DNA from: Diospyros lotus
Lineage: Eukaryota > Streptophyta > Magnoliopsida > Ericales > Ebenaceae
Reading direction: 5' to 3'
Length of the DNA stretch: 64,000 bases
Assembly: GCF_014633365.1 (NCBI RefSeq)
Contig: NC_068341.1
Coordinates: 3,720,001 to 3,784,000 of the forward strand
Shown in pieces: positions 25,709 to 37,874 of the stretch; position 1 is the first letter of the stretch; every line of letters starts with the position of its first letter. The notes under the pieces are model-generated. The model did no database searches. It was given only the letters and a program-made list of their open reading frames with translations, and was not told where the DNA came from. Both the position numbers and the translations under genes were made by a program.

Positions 25709-28042
25709 TCACCAGTAATCTTTACAAGAACACTTGCCATCTTTGTAATGGTGAAACCTAGTCCTATCTCTGACAATAATGTTCCTCTGATACACCTTTG
25801 ATACGAGCTTCATAAAGTCATGGCAGTCCTCACAGATCCTAAGGTTCTTAACTATGTGAATGGAGGAGCCTTCTTCCTCTTTCATCAGCCCATAACAAAG
25901 TGCTAGCTTTTCACTATGCCATAAAACCATTTCCTCCTTTTCGTCTTCGTTTACGTCAACCAAAACGTCACAGGTATTTGGAGCATAACCAACCAGCTTT
26001 AAATCACCCACCACCTCGTCTAGCTTTGCATAGATCTCATCTGCTTGTTTATGACTCCTATCTGCCATCAGAAACTCGTGTATCTCATTATTTAGTTCAA
26101 GCCTACTACACCCGCGCTCCTTGAACACGCCTTTATGTTTCATCAATCTCCTTACCTCCCTAACATCTTCCCATCTCCTTTCTTTGGCATAAATGTTTGA
26201 TAAGAGGACATGGGCTCCGTCATGATTAGGTTCAAGGTCAAGGAGCCGTTTGGCAGCAAATTCTCCCAATTCAACTTCTTTGTGTACCCGGCAAGCAGCC
26301 ATCAGAGATCCCCAAATCACAACATTCGGGGCCAAAGGCATTTGCTCTACAAGCTCAAGAGCTTCTCGGAGTAAATTGGCACGGCCAAAGAGATCTACCA
26401 TGCAACCATAGTGCTCATGCTTAGGCACAATGTTGTATTCATTTACCATCGAGGCGAAGATTTTTTGGCCCTCATCAACTAATCCTGCATGGCTGCAAGC
26501 ATATAGGACACTCACAAATGTAACCCCATTGGGCTGAATATTTTCAGCTTTCATTTGATTGAAAAGCTTCACTGAATTAGCAGCATCCCCGTGCATGGCA
26601 AAGGCGCTGATCATGCTGGTCCACGTTATCACATTCCTTCTATGCATCCTATTAAAAACTTCTCTAGCTCCCTCCAAACTCCCACACTTGGCATACATAT
26701 CAATAAGAGCATTGCTAATAGACAAAGCTTCACTGAATCCATACTTGTCAACATGCTTATGAATCCATTTGGATTTCTCTAATGCACCAAGATTAGCACA
26801 AGCTGACACAACACTCAACATGGTTATGTGGTCAGGTTTTATCCCCAAAACCTGCATCTCATTGAACAGATCAAGAGCTTCTTGGGGATGCTCACTTTCT
26901 GCATAACCAGATATCATGGCACTCCAACAGACCAAGTCCTTTTCATCTATTTGATCAAAAATTAAGCGTGCTGCTTCAACCTTTCCAAGTTTGGAGTACC
27001 CAGACACCATGGCAGTTGACACAACTACATTTTTTGATGACAACTGATCGTACAAATCCTGGGCCAACTCCATGGATCCACAACTTGAATACATGGTGAT
27101 AAGAGCACTCACCAAATGAGAGTCCAGGACCATGTCTTTCTCGGTTATTAGCTCATGTATTGCTTTCCCGCAATTCAAGTTTCCAGCACGGCCACAAGCA
27201 GAAAGAACTGTCGAAAGAATCATCTCATCCGGTTCCACATCGGATCTCTTCATCTCCTCAAACAGCATTAGGACATCATCAAACAGGCCACTCTGAGAGT
27301 AACTGTTGACAAGAAGCAAAACTACAACAATTAGAAGCATTCAAATAAGATTGAAGCAAGTTCAGTCCTTTTTCTTTTTTTTTTCAAAATATAACAACAT
27401 TTCAATAAGGAGAATGTAATATTGAATATCATGCCCGTCAATCATAATGCTCCAAGTGACGACATCTCTATGAGACATTTTCTCGAACATCATACGCGCA
27501 TCTGAAATTCGGCCACAAGCAGCATACATTCGAACCACAGCCGTCTGCACAAACGGGTCCGAATCAAAACCCAACTTCACGCCTAGCCCATGAATCTCCA
27601 TCCCTTCCATTAGCGCCTGAACTCGCGACGACGCCTTCAGCAGCGCAGGAAAGCTAAACCGGTCAACACGAAGTCCCTCCTTTAGCAACTTCTCGAACAG
27701 AAAAAGGGCGCTCTCGGGCTCGCTGCTGCGCGACAATTCGCGCAAGAAGCTGTTTGAGATACGGGTTTGAGGTCTGGGGATTTGGGCAAAGACGGAGAGG
27801 GCGTAGGGGAGGCTGCTACGGGAGAGAGCGCAGGAAGAGACAGCGAGCTTGAGGAGGAGGGAGGTGGATCGGTCGAGGCCGGAGCGGAGGATTTGGGCGT
27901 GGAGTTGCTTGAGGTGGGAGATGGAGGTGGCTGAGCTTAGAGCTGAGAGGAGGTGACTATGGCGGTTATGGTGGTGGATGGTGGGGTTTGGGTGGGGAGG
28001 GAAGGTGGTAATGGGTTGGGTCATGGTGGCGGTGGCGGCCAT
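25709..28042 (-). CDS. DYW-type PPR protein, At4g14820-like (probable GC-AG intron)
   Basis: Exon 1 is 28042-27435 and exon 2 is 27302-25709 on the minus strand, joined to 733 residues. The protein has tandem P, L and S PPR motifs, then E/E+ and a complete DYW cytidine-deaminase-like domain with HSEKLAL, CEDCH and the terminal CKDYW. Such proteins bind organelle RNA one base per repeat and specify C-to-U editing. It closely follows Arabidopsis At4g14820 as I remember it, from which the editing targets cannot be deduced. Between the exons the unspliced frame leaves the PPR pattern and stops after 25 codons. Splicing GG/GC...CAG/TT restores the repeat exactly (residues IMIDG then YSQSGL). No GT donor gives the same result. 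An in-frame GT donor 36 bases further in would add twelve non-PPR residues. The N-terminus looks organelle-targeted but is not decisive. Confidence 0.88.
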
Positions 28043-30068
28043 GACCGGTGGCGAGAGATCAATGGTGATGGAATTTGGAAGCCAAAAATGGTGGGAAATT
28101 ACAGTTGTGGAGTGGGAAGATAGTTTATAGAACGTTTTTGGGACTTATGGTGGCTCCGAACTGAACTCCCACTGCCCATCAATCCAAGAAGAAGGGGATG
28201 TATTTGAGAATAACTCAAATAATAGGAGGTAATTCGTAATTTCGCAATGCAATGCAATTTACCTTTTTTCTTTTCAAAGGATACTATTAATAATAATTAA
28301 AAACTTTGATAACGGCTAAAGGAGGAAGACTCCTGAAGTGAAGTGAAGGACTTCTTCCCCTATAAAATTCCGATTTAACTGAATTATTTGAATAAAATTA
28401 ATTAAAATTATTGGTTCAATTTGATTTTTTTTTAATTTAGTTTGGTTCAATTAATTTTTTAGTTTTGGTTTGATTTTTTTATTAAAAATAATTGAATTAA
28501 CAGAATCGACCGAACTTTAAGACAACGTTTTTTTTATTATAAAATAACATCATTTTTTGCTCTGTCGTATAATCTCCCAACTTGTTTGATTTTTCAGTTT
28601 ATTTGGTCTATAGTTAGTTTGATTTTGATCCTTTTTTTTATGTTTGTTCAATTTATTTGGTCAATTTAGTTTATACGATTTATATTTAATTTTTTTAATT
28701 ATTGATTAGTTCAATTTATTAGTTTTAATTAATCAATTCGATTCAATTCCATTCAATCTTCTGATTCAATTTATTCAATTTGTAAATCTTGGTCAAAACA
28801 AAAAGGTTTGCACATTAAGAAGCACAAAAATGGCTCTGTTTCCCTTTTTGAAAACGATGGAACCTAATCGAAACAATATTCAAGACATTTTTATAAATTG
28901 CAAAACGTTCTAGGGCCGTTTTGTAATTTATGAAAAATAGTTGAAAACACATTTCAGGCAACAGCAACCGCGAGGAAGGTGAGATAGGTTTATAGGAAAG
29001 TCGAGACGTAATGACTATCAACAACAGCCTTTCTTGCCGTTGCTTTAATCAGTCAATTCGATTTGATTCCATTCAATCTTCTAATTCAATTTATTCAATT
29101 TGTGAATTTTGGTCAAAACAAAAGGTTTGCATATTAAGAAGCACAAAAATAACTCCATTTCCCTTTTTGAAAATGACGAAACCTAACCGAAACAATATTC
29201 AAGACATTTTTGTAAATTGTAAATTGTAAAACGTTCTAGGGCTGTTTTGTAATTTACGAAAAATAGTCGAAAACACATTTCAGGCAATAGCAATCGCGAG
29301 AAAAGTGAGATAAGTTCACAGGAAAGTCGAGACGCAGCAACTATCAAAGCCTAGTGAGATAGATGATACAACAACAGTCAACGACGAGGGTGAGGTGAGA
29401 AAGATCGACAATGACAAGAAAAGCAAAAATGACATGTTGACAATGAAAAAAGTGACGTCGACGACATAGACGAAGAATGCAACAACAATCAGCAACTAGT
29501 GACGATCAATAAAGCAACAACACAAGTTGGCAACGAGATAATGAATACTCAAGTTTCTCTCTAACTACTCTAAATCTTCAAAGACTTTATTACAAGCTAT
29601 AGTTTACGACATATAATATTATTTATATCATATAAATTATAAATTAATTTCACATTCACTCTTATTTATTTTATTCTAACACTTATAAGTTTGACTATTT
29701 ATTACGTATACCCTTATATTTCTAAAATTTATAATTTATCTTGCATTTTTATTTTCTTAACTTTTTAATGTTATTTTTATATTTTTATTTTATATCAAAA
29801 ATACTTTTCATTTTCATTTCCGTGCAACTAAATTTGCACACACCAGTAACTTTTCAATGTGATATTGTAAATACTTTTTATTTATTTAAAATGAATTTCA
29901 TTTTGCAATGTTTATTATTTAAAGATTTGAAGGGGTTCGGGTTGATTGTTGTCATCCACCCGAATCCGAATGAAAGACCGTGTCTCTGCTCGTTTTGCGT
30001 CTCTGATCAGCTAGTCTCACCCGCTCTCTTGCCGGTCGGCGATCTACTCAAACATTTGATTCCGAAGA
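28043..30068. other. Intergenic region between the PPR gene and the six-exon gene
   Basis: A divergent promoter interval. It holds an AT-rich stretch (28370-28720) with recurrent GGTTCAATT-type motifs related to the hAT-like element at 49283, and a tandem duplication at 28725-29347. No gene is supported. The 5' UTR of the next gene begins somewhere after about 29930, where GC content rises. Confidence 0.5.
28725..29347 (+). repeat. Tandem direct duplication, unit about 320 bp
   Basis: Copy 1 (about 28725-29030) and copy 2 (about 29043-29347) match along their length in the same orientation, including TTGGTCAAAACAAAA, AATATTCAAGACATTTT, AAAACGTTCTAGGGC and GGAAAGTCGAGACG. Copy 2 has a small internal TTGTAAA duplication near 29213-29230. 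Divergence is around 10 percent by eye. No open frame of interest. Confidence 0.85.
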
Positions 30069-31430
30069 ATGGGCGACCCTCTCTTTGAACTCGAACAAGT
30101 TCTCCGATCCAAACAGGTACCTCTAGGGCTTCTCTTTCTTTCTTTCTTTCCTTCTTTCCGCATTCAATCCAATTCGGGTGCCATCTGGTTTTGGAGGCCA
30201 ATTCTGGAAAATGTCTGTTTCAGTGCCAAGAATCAGGGTTTAATGTGCTTTGCGGTCTCGTTTTCCTGAAAATTTGTGTGTGACGTGCCGATTTCAGTGC
30301 CAATAACATAACGGGGATTTTATTTTCTTCCCATGTTTACAAATCAGCTTCTAGCACTACATTTTTGTGCTCCGGGGTTTATGTTTAGCAGTAGGTGGTT
30401 TCGATTACTGTTTTTATTTGCTGGATTGAACATTTGAGGTTTATGATTATCACCGGTAGAAAAGCGAGTTTTAATAGTATTGATGCCAATGGGCAGGAGA
30501 CCTTGACGAGCCAAGAAGCAAATGTTCTTATGACATGCAGAGCTAGGGTTGTGAAGGATTTCATTATTGGCGCCGCCGCTAGTGGCGGTCTCGCTTGGCT
30601 AGGTACTTCTTTATTCTTGTATTGTCAACTTTTGATCGTCTTTGAATTTTTTTTTTTTTTAAGTTTGATCGTCTTGGAATTATGGTTTGTTAAGTTGATA
30701 TGTGTGTGTGTGTGTGTGTGTGTGTGGATTGGACGTTGGAGTTATGAATTTGATGCATATGAGTGCCACTTGAGCCTTTTTTGTTAATTTGGTTGTTAAG
30801 CTTATTTTACATGTCTATACTGCCTTTAAGATTACAGGCTTGGGTTATGTACTTCGGGGCTCATTTTCTGTTTATAAATGGTGGTTCTTTCGGTGGTTAT
30901 TCATCTTTTTCCAACAGCATTCAAATTATTCAATGTGCCAACATTCCCTGATTTGCTTAAAAATAGACAAAATATAATGGCATTTCCCTTTATGACAATT
31001 GTCTCTTCACACGCTAAGCCTCTTTTTGGAGAAGGGTGGGGTAAAGGACGGAGCATTGCATATGTAATAGGACATAAGGGTAAAGGAAGTAGCGTAAAGT
31101 TTGTTACCCTTCCATTGTTTGGAGAATTAAAATGTAAATGAGTATATTATAACTTTATTTGGATGGATAATGGAAAGGGATGGAAACTGGTAGGAGAAGG
31201 GTAATAGCAGGTTCCAATGAAACCCACTTTAATAATCTGCCCATGTTGCTAATGTATATTGCATTTGATTTCATGGGAGTACTTTCGTCAAGCAACTGCC
31301 TGAAACACTGAGGTTTAGCAATTTTCATTTGTTGCTAATTGCAGTTTTGTAATCATTCTTTCGCAGTTAATCCAAAGCTAAGAAATTTGACTCGCATCCA
31401 AATTTCAGCAGGTAAGAGTTAACTCTTCTT

Positions 31431-31466
<36 letters not shown>

Positions 31467-34400
31467 GGAAGAGTTTTTTCCTGGAGGTGGAAGCAGAAAG
31501 GTTGTCATGTTTCACTGTTCTGATCGCAGTCTTCCAATGGTGCTGATGACATCAAAGTGTTACTCTTTCCTTGAAGTGCATTTCATATTTGAGCTTATAA
31601 TCAAATTATACAATAGTATGACCGAGGAGGGTAGAATACCGTCACTGTTTCTACATGCAATGTTTTGGTGCCACCTTGTACAGCAGGAGATCATAAAGTT
31701 CTGTTCTAGTACCACTTTGTTGCCAATCAAGGCTGCAGACAGCAAAACTTAGAAAACACCCAATTTCCTTCCATGAGGGAATATGAACTTCGAAAAACAT
31801 TATATGAGCTGCTACCAGTGCATTAAAAATGTAATATTTAGGTTCGATCTTAGAGATCTCTCCATGTAACCACACACATGGACCACATGCAAATTTATAC
31901 TTTGGGTGGTAGTTTGCATGTGTCTTGTCATTATCTGTACTGGAGTATGTGCATAGGCCTGGCATCCTTGTAGGATCAATTTTTGCAGATTCATTATCAG
32001 TGGTAATTAATATTGGAATAATTGGCTGTACAATTTATCATTTCCACATAATTGCAGGAGCTGCTGCTCTTTCTGGCACATGGAGATCTATTAGGTCGCT
32101 AGAGTCTTGTCTTGAACATATACTTTCTTTGGATGGAAGTAGGATGCAGAAGGAGTTAGCAAATATGTACATTCTCTATCCATTTCCTATCGTGCTGCAG
32201 ATCTTTCCAATCTTTGCAGGTTCTATGCCTATATATGTGAGATTTTTTCATGCGATGACTCTAAATGTAATGTGATGTAGTTGACAATGCCAAATTACAA
32301 CCTTGGATACGTGGGCTACAATATAGATTTTAGATGCAGGAATGTGTCTAAGCTTGGATTCATTTAATTCTCGTATCCCTTGCAGAAGGATACAACCAAA
32401 TTTCATAGTTCTTAAATCATCTTTTGTTTGTTTGGGTTGAAATTGTCTCACCCCACCTAGGAGTGAGACTGACCTTGAACCTCAGGCAAGGAGCAAGAAA
32501 GCCAAAATCATCCAGTCAATTTCCTGTTCCATAAAAAAATCCTGAAACATGATATCTATAATACTCCAAAATCATATTACACAAACTAATTGGCCAAAAG
32601 TTTGCCCAAGGACTACCATTGATACAAATATAAATATTCTGAATTACTATAAATCCTTCCAACAAAAGAAGCTTGTGCAAATAACTAAACAAAACCTTAA
32701 GTACTACAAGGTCATATAACCTGAAAGTCTCTGTGCTAGAGTTCAACTCTAATATTACTCCTGTTAACCTAGAAATGATAAAGTTGAGTGATGAGCTCAT
32801 AACTTGGTGAATGATAATCTTATATAATAATTATTGCATAACTAAAGCATAATGGGTTTATTGTTAATATAAAAAATAATAGAACAACTTTAATTTTCAA
32901 AAGATTACAGATGCATATGATTATTTGCAGCCTTTCTCACATAATGGTCTATCAAGCAGCAAATCCAAAAGTTGATATACTCCTTAAATGCCAAAGAATC
33001 CATGTAAACTTTAGATACATGAATGCAGTCATGGTTGTTACAGCAGAGTACCCCCGATCGGAAGATTTTTCTCTATCAGGGGGAAAGCCTCTTGATGAAG
33101 ATCCTAAAAACAAATATTTTGGGAAACAATATTTTAGGGGTAACAAGAGAAATTAATATTGTTTTATTAGTTTATTTATCTTTAGTTTGTTTCCTAGTTT
33201 ATTTTGATTTCCTTTATTTCCTAGAATCCTAATTAGATTAGGATTATCTTTATAATCTTAATTAGACTGGGTCAAGGAATCCTAGTGAGAGTAGATTTTT
33301 ATTTATTGGTTGTCTATAAATATTAAATAATCCTTTAGTGATGTATTGTAGGTTAGACCTTGATGAATAATATTGATTAAAAATATTTGGTTTGAGTAAT
33401 TGGAATTACTCTTGTTCCTTCGGTTCGGGTTTTGCATCGCCTCCTTTCTAACTTCCCATGCCTAATGCAATTATCAAGTGTCTAACATGGATAACTCACA
33501 AATTTAGAGTCTTCCATGTTACATAATCACAACAGAACACAAGAGCACTATAAGCAACATAGTGTCACATGAGGTCAATCATTGGGTCCAGAAGAGCGCC
33601 AATATAGGAATAACTGCATGTTATACGTCTGAACCACACCAAAATTAGTCAGATAAGATGTTCTCCTATTCTGCTATCTTATGCAGTACATTGAATGATT
33701 CAATTACTAATAATTTTCTTCCTGTTTTAAGTCAGTAATAAGATCATGGGTTGCACTAGTTCAAGACAATGTTATTTTTAAAGCTATAGCTGTCAACTTG
33801 AATCCAATAATCTTTTGGTAAATAAAGTATGTTGTCTCAGATAGAGGTAACTTGTTCCGGATTCTTCAATTCAAATTATTGACAGGTTAAATTCTATCAA
33901 GATGTTTGCACATGCTAAAGAAAAGCAGGTAGCACATAAATTAGTGTTTGTTCCAAAATGAAAAATGCTATTGTTACTGCTGGCTGTAAAAGATTCATTT
34001 AAATGCTATTTGGTTACTTGTCAAGGACTCTGGTGGGATGAGCTCCAGGTCTCAGAGTTATCTTACCGTAACACATACATTGATGATAAAGAACTCCACC
34101 CAGATCACTCCCTAACCTCTATAAATATTTTGAGCACACATGAATATATTCTGCTGATATATAAGACAATATCTTTAAGCTGAGCTAAATGGTCCCGAAG
34201 AACTGGAAATATTACACCGGATAAGTTGTAACAGAATCCACTCGTAGCTGAGGTCATTTGGTCCATTTTGACATGCCTTTTATTTGCTTTTTCTTAAACT
34301 TCCTCTAATAACAAGAATTTGGCTTGTTATCCACCAATAAATAAAAAAGGGTAAACTAAACTGACCTCACTTGAGGTTAGACAAAATTAAAGAGACCTCC

Positions 34401-35741
34401 CCTCTATTTTGAAAAATTACAATGACCTCTCTTGATGTTCAAAACTCGGTACATTTAACCCTTTATCGTTAAATAACCACCATTAAATTTTATGAAATTG
34501 AAATTCCCAAAATGCCCTCAGTTTCCTCTTCCTCTCTCCTCTAATGCTCCGGCAACATCCTCTCTCTCTCTCTCTCTCTCTCGATTTTGTGGTGTTCCTT
34601 ACATGGAGGAACCCTCATGTGTAATGAAGAAGAGAACTAGAAAGAAAGGAACCAGTCTTGCCCCATTGTAAAGCATCAGTGTGATCTGATGATGCTTTTC
34701 TGTTAGTTGATTGGGACTCTACCAGTATGGCTGTCTGGCTTCATGTTGAGTAAAATGAAATTACAGTAGGAAGGGGTAAAGAAATATGGTTGACTGTAAG
34801 TATAGCAGCTAACAGGATTCCTGCTCTTATATTGGACCGCATCAATGAGGAAACTACAGGTGATCTCGTGCCACTTGCCAGAATCCTTTTTCCTTGATCC
34901 TTTCATGTGCATACACAGATGAAGTGCATACTTCTCTGGCTGCTTTCTATTTAATTTCATTATTAACGTATTTGTTTATAGCCGAGGTATAATATTTGTA
35001 AATGCTGCACATACATGGTTTATCTTTGGGTTTATCAAAATTTGTTCCCCTCTTTTTCTTTGTTTAGTGCTTTCTTTCTTTCTTTCTTTCTTTTTTTTTT
35101 TTTGGTGAGAATAATCTGAGTGACGAAGTTCTCTTAAAGCAGACTGGTGAAAAGGCATGGGGATAACCCAAAGATTGCACAGTTTCTCTCCAAACGTTTC
35201 TACTCAGAGAAGGTTTTTGATGATTATTCTATAGATCAGCCAAGGTTAAGGTGGCGATATCGAAATTTCTTTTCTGATAATCTTAGTCCTCAGAGGACAC
35301 ATGGAGAGAACACTGATGAGCCGAAGCTTGCTTCTGTAAGCATCCGCGCCTAATCTTGTAGTTTTACTACTTGATCTTGTGTCAACTCTTTCGATTAAAT
35401 ATGTGAAAGATGATAGCACGGCATAAGATGCTTAATTTAGCAACAACAGAGAATGACCCGTTGCATCTATTGCATGGTTCACAGATGGAATTAACTGAAT
35501 GATCTGATTACTCGGCTAATCTGTCACATAATCTAAGCTGTGTAAATTCTTGCAGAAGAACAACCCTCCCATGGAAGCACTCACAGACCCTCTTAATTGT
35601 GTCTTTGGACTCCCAGGAAACAGTGAGGAGATTCATCCTACCGACAATACCTCCACCACATCCCTCGGAAGGAAAGGCCGCAGCCACCGGAGGTCTCGTC
35701 GCCGGCATCGAACACGCCACCATGTTCATGAGGCTTCTTGA
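30069..35741 (+). CDS. Conserved plant protein of unknown function (228 aa, six exons)
   Basis: Exons: 30069-30116, 30497-30602, 31367-31411, 32058-32166, 35143-35335, 35556-35741. All introns are GT-AG and phases agree, giving 228 residues. The N-terminus MGDPLFELEQVLRSK is followed by EANVLMTCRARVVKDF and a glycine/alanine-rich hydrophobic segment (about residues 38-52), then GAAALSGTWRSIRSLESC, a second moderately hydrophobic stretch. The middle contains FSKRFYSEKVFDD-like residues and RWRYRNFFSDN. The C-terminus is strongly basic, SHRRSRRRHRTRHH. The pair of hydrophobic stretches vaguely recalls mitochondrial OCIA-domain proteins, but I would not assign it. Recognised only as a conserved angiosperm family, from memory close to At4g14840 and At3g22520. 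Intron 4 is nearly 3 kb and carries a solo-LTR-like insert. Next gene starts 498 bases downstream. Confidence 0.83.
30700..30727 (+). repeat. (GT)n microsatellite in intron 2
   Basis: Uninterrupted TG/GT run about 100 bases after the exon 2 donor of the 228-residue gene. Confidence 0.9.
31425..31468 (+). repeat. (GT)n(GA)n microsatellite just after a splice donor
   Basis: The compound repeat starts about 14 bases after the exon 3 donor of the 228-residue gene, close enough to affect donor recognition if it expands. That effect is inference. Confidence 0.85.
33030..33490 (+). mobile_element. Solo-LTR-like insert in intron 4 of the 228-aa gene
   Basis: Bases 33036-33487 begin TGTTACAG and end TCTAACA, a typical LTR terminal pair. 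Inside are TCTATAAATATT (about 33315, TATA-like) and downstream A-rich processing-type sequence, as in an LTR promoter. CATGG occurs at 33030-33034 and 33486-33490, but in that alignment the copy at the 3' end overlaps the CA terminus by two bases, so the exact ends are uncertain. No internal coding region. Confidence 0.5.
34559..34583 (+). repeat. (TC)n microsatellite in intron 4
   Basis: Simple TC repeat within a stretch (34340-34580) whose sequence, with direct AGGT/ACCT-type short repeats, looks like an old transposon remnant; the remnant itself is not well supported. Confidence 0.75.
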
Positions 35742-36239
35742 ATTTTTCAATTCGCTTCATTTCTTAAATTGGCTGATGCGGTGTTGTCAGGATATCTTAG
35801 TTTGGAATGCTTTTATTTTATTCTGGGAACTTTGGTTTACAGCTCTGCATATTGCCTGGAATTGCCATGCTTCACTAAGGACGCTCACTTTAGTTTGCAT
35901 GCATAATTAGGCAGAGAAGAAACACATTCAGGCTGGATAATTTGCAATTATAAGCTTTGATGATTGGACTTGCTATAATTAGTTAAGGAGATGATTAAAA
36001 TCCAAGTTGTTGAAGATGACGCACGTGCAAGGCACGTGCTCATCGCATATATATATATTTCTCTCTCTCTCTTCCATTTAGCTTTTTGTGTTCAAAAACA
36101 GAAACGTGAACCGAAAGGCTCCATCCGGCGCCATTCATTGATGAATCGGTCCTTTTCCAATCCTGATCTGATTAAGATTTTGATATTGTTCGTATTCGGA
36201 TTCCTTTTCGCATTCGAATCGGTGCTGGAAACCGATGCC

Positions 36240-36752
36240 ATGAAGGTGCACCCGATGGCGTCGAAGCGGAACATCACAACCCGAGACGCCATGTATTCAT
36301 CATCTTCTTCTTCCTCTCTGCCGGAGGGGAATTCCCTGAAGCGGCTGCGGCGGCTTCCCCACGTGTTCGGGAAGGTTCTGGAGCTGCCGTTTCGCTCCGA
36401 CGCCGACGTCGCCGTGGAGGAGACCTCCGACTGTTTCCGCTTCGTGGCCGGGGCCGAGGGGAGCGGGGCGTTCTCCGGTGCCGTCAGGGCCCACGTTGTG
36501 GAGATTCACCCTGGCGTCACCAAGATTGTGGTTCGAAGTGGCGGCGGCCGTGGTGGCGAGGAGGTGGTGGAGTTGTTGCTGAAGGAGCTAGAGGTGGACG
36601 TGTGGCGTTTCCGGCTGCCATCGGGGACGCGGCCGGAGCTGGTGACGGCCGTGTTCGCCGACGGCGAACTGATCGTGACGGTACCCAAAAGCCGAGAGTT
36701 GGCGGCTGGAGAGGGCCTCGGGGGCTTCGGACGGCTCGTTCTTGTGCAGTAG
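36240..36752 (+). CDS. HSP20-like (alpha-crystallin domain) protein, 170 aa
   Basis: Single-exon frame from ATG 36240. The start MKVHPMASKRNITTR precedes a Ser-rich run, then RLRRLPHVFGKVLELPFRSDADVAVEE opens a divergent alpha-crystallin-like domain (about residues 45-152) ending with the strand GELIVTVPK, which matches the last strand signature of small heat shock proteins. It lacks the canonical GVL motif and a C-terminal IXI motif, so it belongs to the divergent plant HSP20-like group rather than the classical class I or II sHSPs. It may act as a scaffold or weak chaperone (inference). Codon use is strongly GC-rich compared with its surroundings. An upstream in-frame ATG at 36141 would add a hydrophobic N-terminus (see findings). 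From memory the likely Arabidopsis relatives are At4g14830 and At3g22530. Confidence 0.8.
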   Translation: MKVHPMASKRNITTRDAMYSSSSSSSLPEGNSLKRLRRLPHVFGKVLELPFRSDADVAVEETSDCFRFVAGAEGSGAFSGAVRAHVVEIHPGVTKIVVRSGGGRGGEEVVELLLKELEVDVWRFRLPSGTRPELVTAVFADGELIVTVPKSRELAAGEGLGGFGRLVLVQ

Positions 36753-37874
36753 TACGAAACCATAAGAGTCTGGCTTACCAATAACGCTTCAAAATGCAGA
36801 ATCACAAAAACCATATACGCTAAAGTTGGCATCTTCGAATGAGATATCGCATTTTGAATCCCCGTTTTGGCTCCAATTCTGTTGAGCAGATGACTTTGTT
36901 TGAACGTTCTTAATTAGCTCTTGTTTATTTGTGTAAGATCTGTTGAGCAGATTCTGTACCTGTATGCATGAGAGTTTGCTTTGTAGATTCGTAATGTCAT
37001 GTTTTTTTTGGATAACACTCCATTATGAGCACCCTCACTTATTAGCTTTAAAATATGGTGAAATAGTTAAATTAAATAATCTGATGACTCACTTACTAGT
37101 TCTAAAATACGGTGAAAGAGTTAAATCAGATAATTTGATGTTCCTCAATTTTGATTTCAAAACAACACTTTAACTATGACAGAAAAAAATTCAAATGAGA
37201 TCGTCGAGCGACACGACTATGCTACTAGAATGTGAAAGTTGATTTGGTCAACAGGGCTTATCCAACTCAATTTTTGTTCTAATATTCTTTCATATATATG
37301 TATATGTATAAAGTCTTTAATTAGACCACAAAAAATATATAGGCCCAGTTAATCGGTTGGTTTTTCTTTAGGACAAGGACAACTTCAAGCAATGCATGTG
37401 GGGGCCGGCGGTAGTAGATGATCTGGGATTGGAACATCTTCCATCTATCTATCTATCTATCTATCTATCAATGAACTAATAATAATACGTAATGCCAAAT
37501 AAAATGTGTTGTCAAAACAATTCATTTGTGACAATAGGCCATATTCCTTGAATGAAGACTTAAAATTTAAAATGTCAACTTAGCATCCAATAATTTCTAA
37601 GACTTAACTTGTTTTCTTTTTTTAAGCTTCAGCATTTGTTTTAGTACATTCAAGGATGGATGGATGGATGGATTCAATTTATTTCCAGAAAATCAAATTT
37701 GGCTCTGAAGGGAACATTAACCAACTTTATTTTATTTGTCTTGCTAGATGAGGGGGAATGGGCCTAACGTTCCCATTAGCGTCGCTATACATTGTAAGTC
37801 GTCTTCTACGGCTCCATGCATCAACCGACCAAACTGTAGCGGATTACCAGTCATGAATATTGCCACCAGCCGGC
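36753..37874. other. Intergenic region upstream of the LOI1-like gene
   Basis: Holds the HSP20-like 3' UTR and the promoter of the next gene. Contains a (CTAT)n microsatellite at about 37441-37468 and a (GGAT)n run at about 37656-37671. Imperfect direct repeats of AAATAYGGTGAAAKAGTTAA occur near 37051 and 37107. No gene. Confidence 0.6.

Noticed and set aside
25709..27340. Calling the 543-residue frame and the 226-residue frame (27362-28042) two separate PPR genes
   Set aside because: They meet in the middle of one PPR motif, splice in phase, and together match one DYW protein. The start of the first (MLLIVVVLLL) is translated intron sequence.
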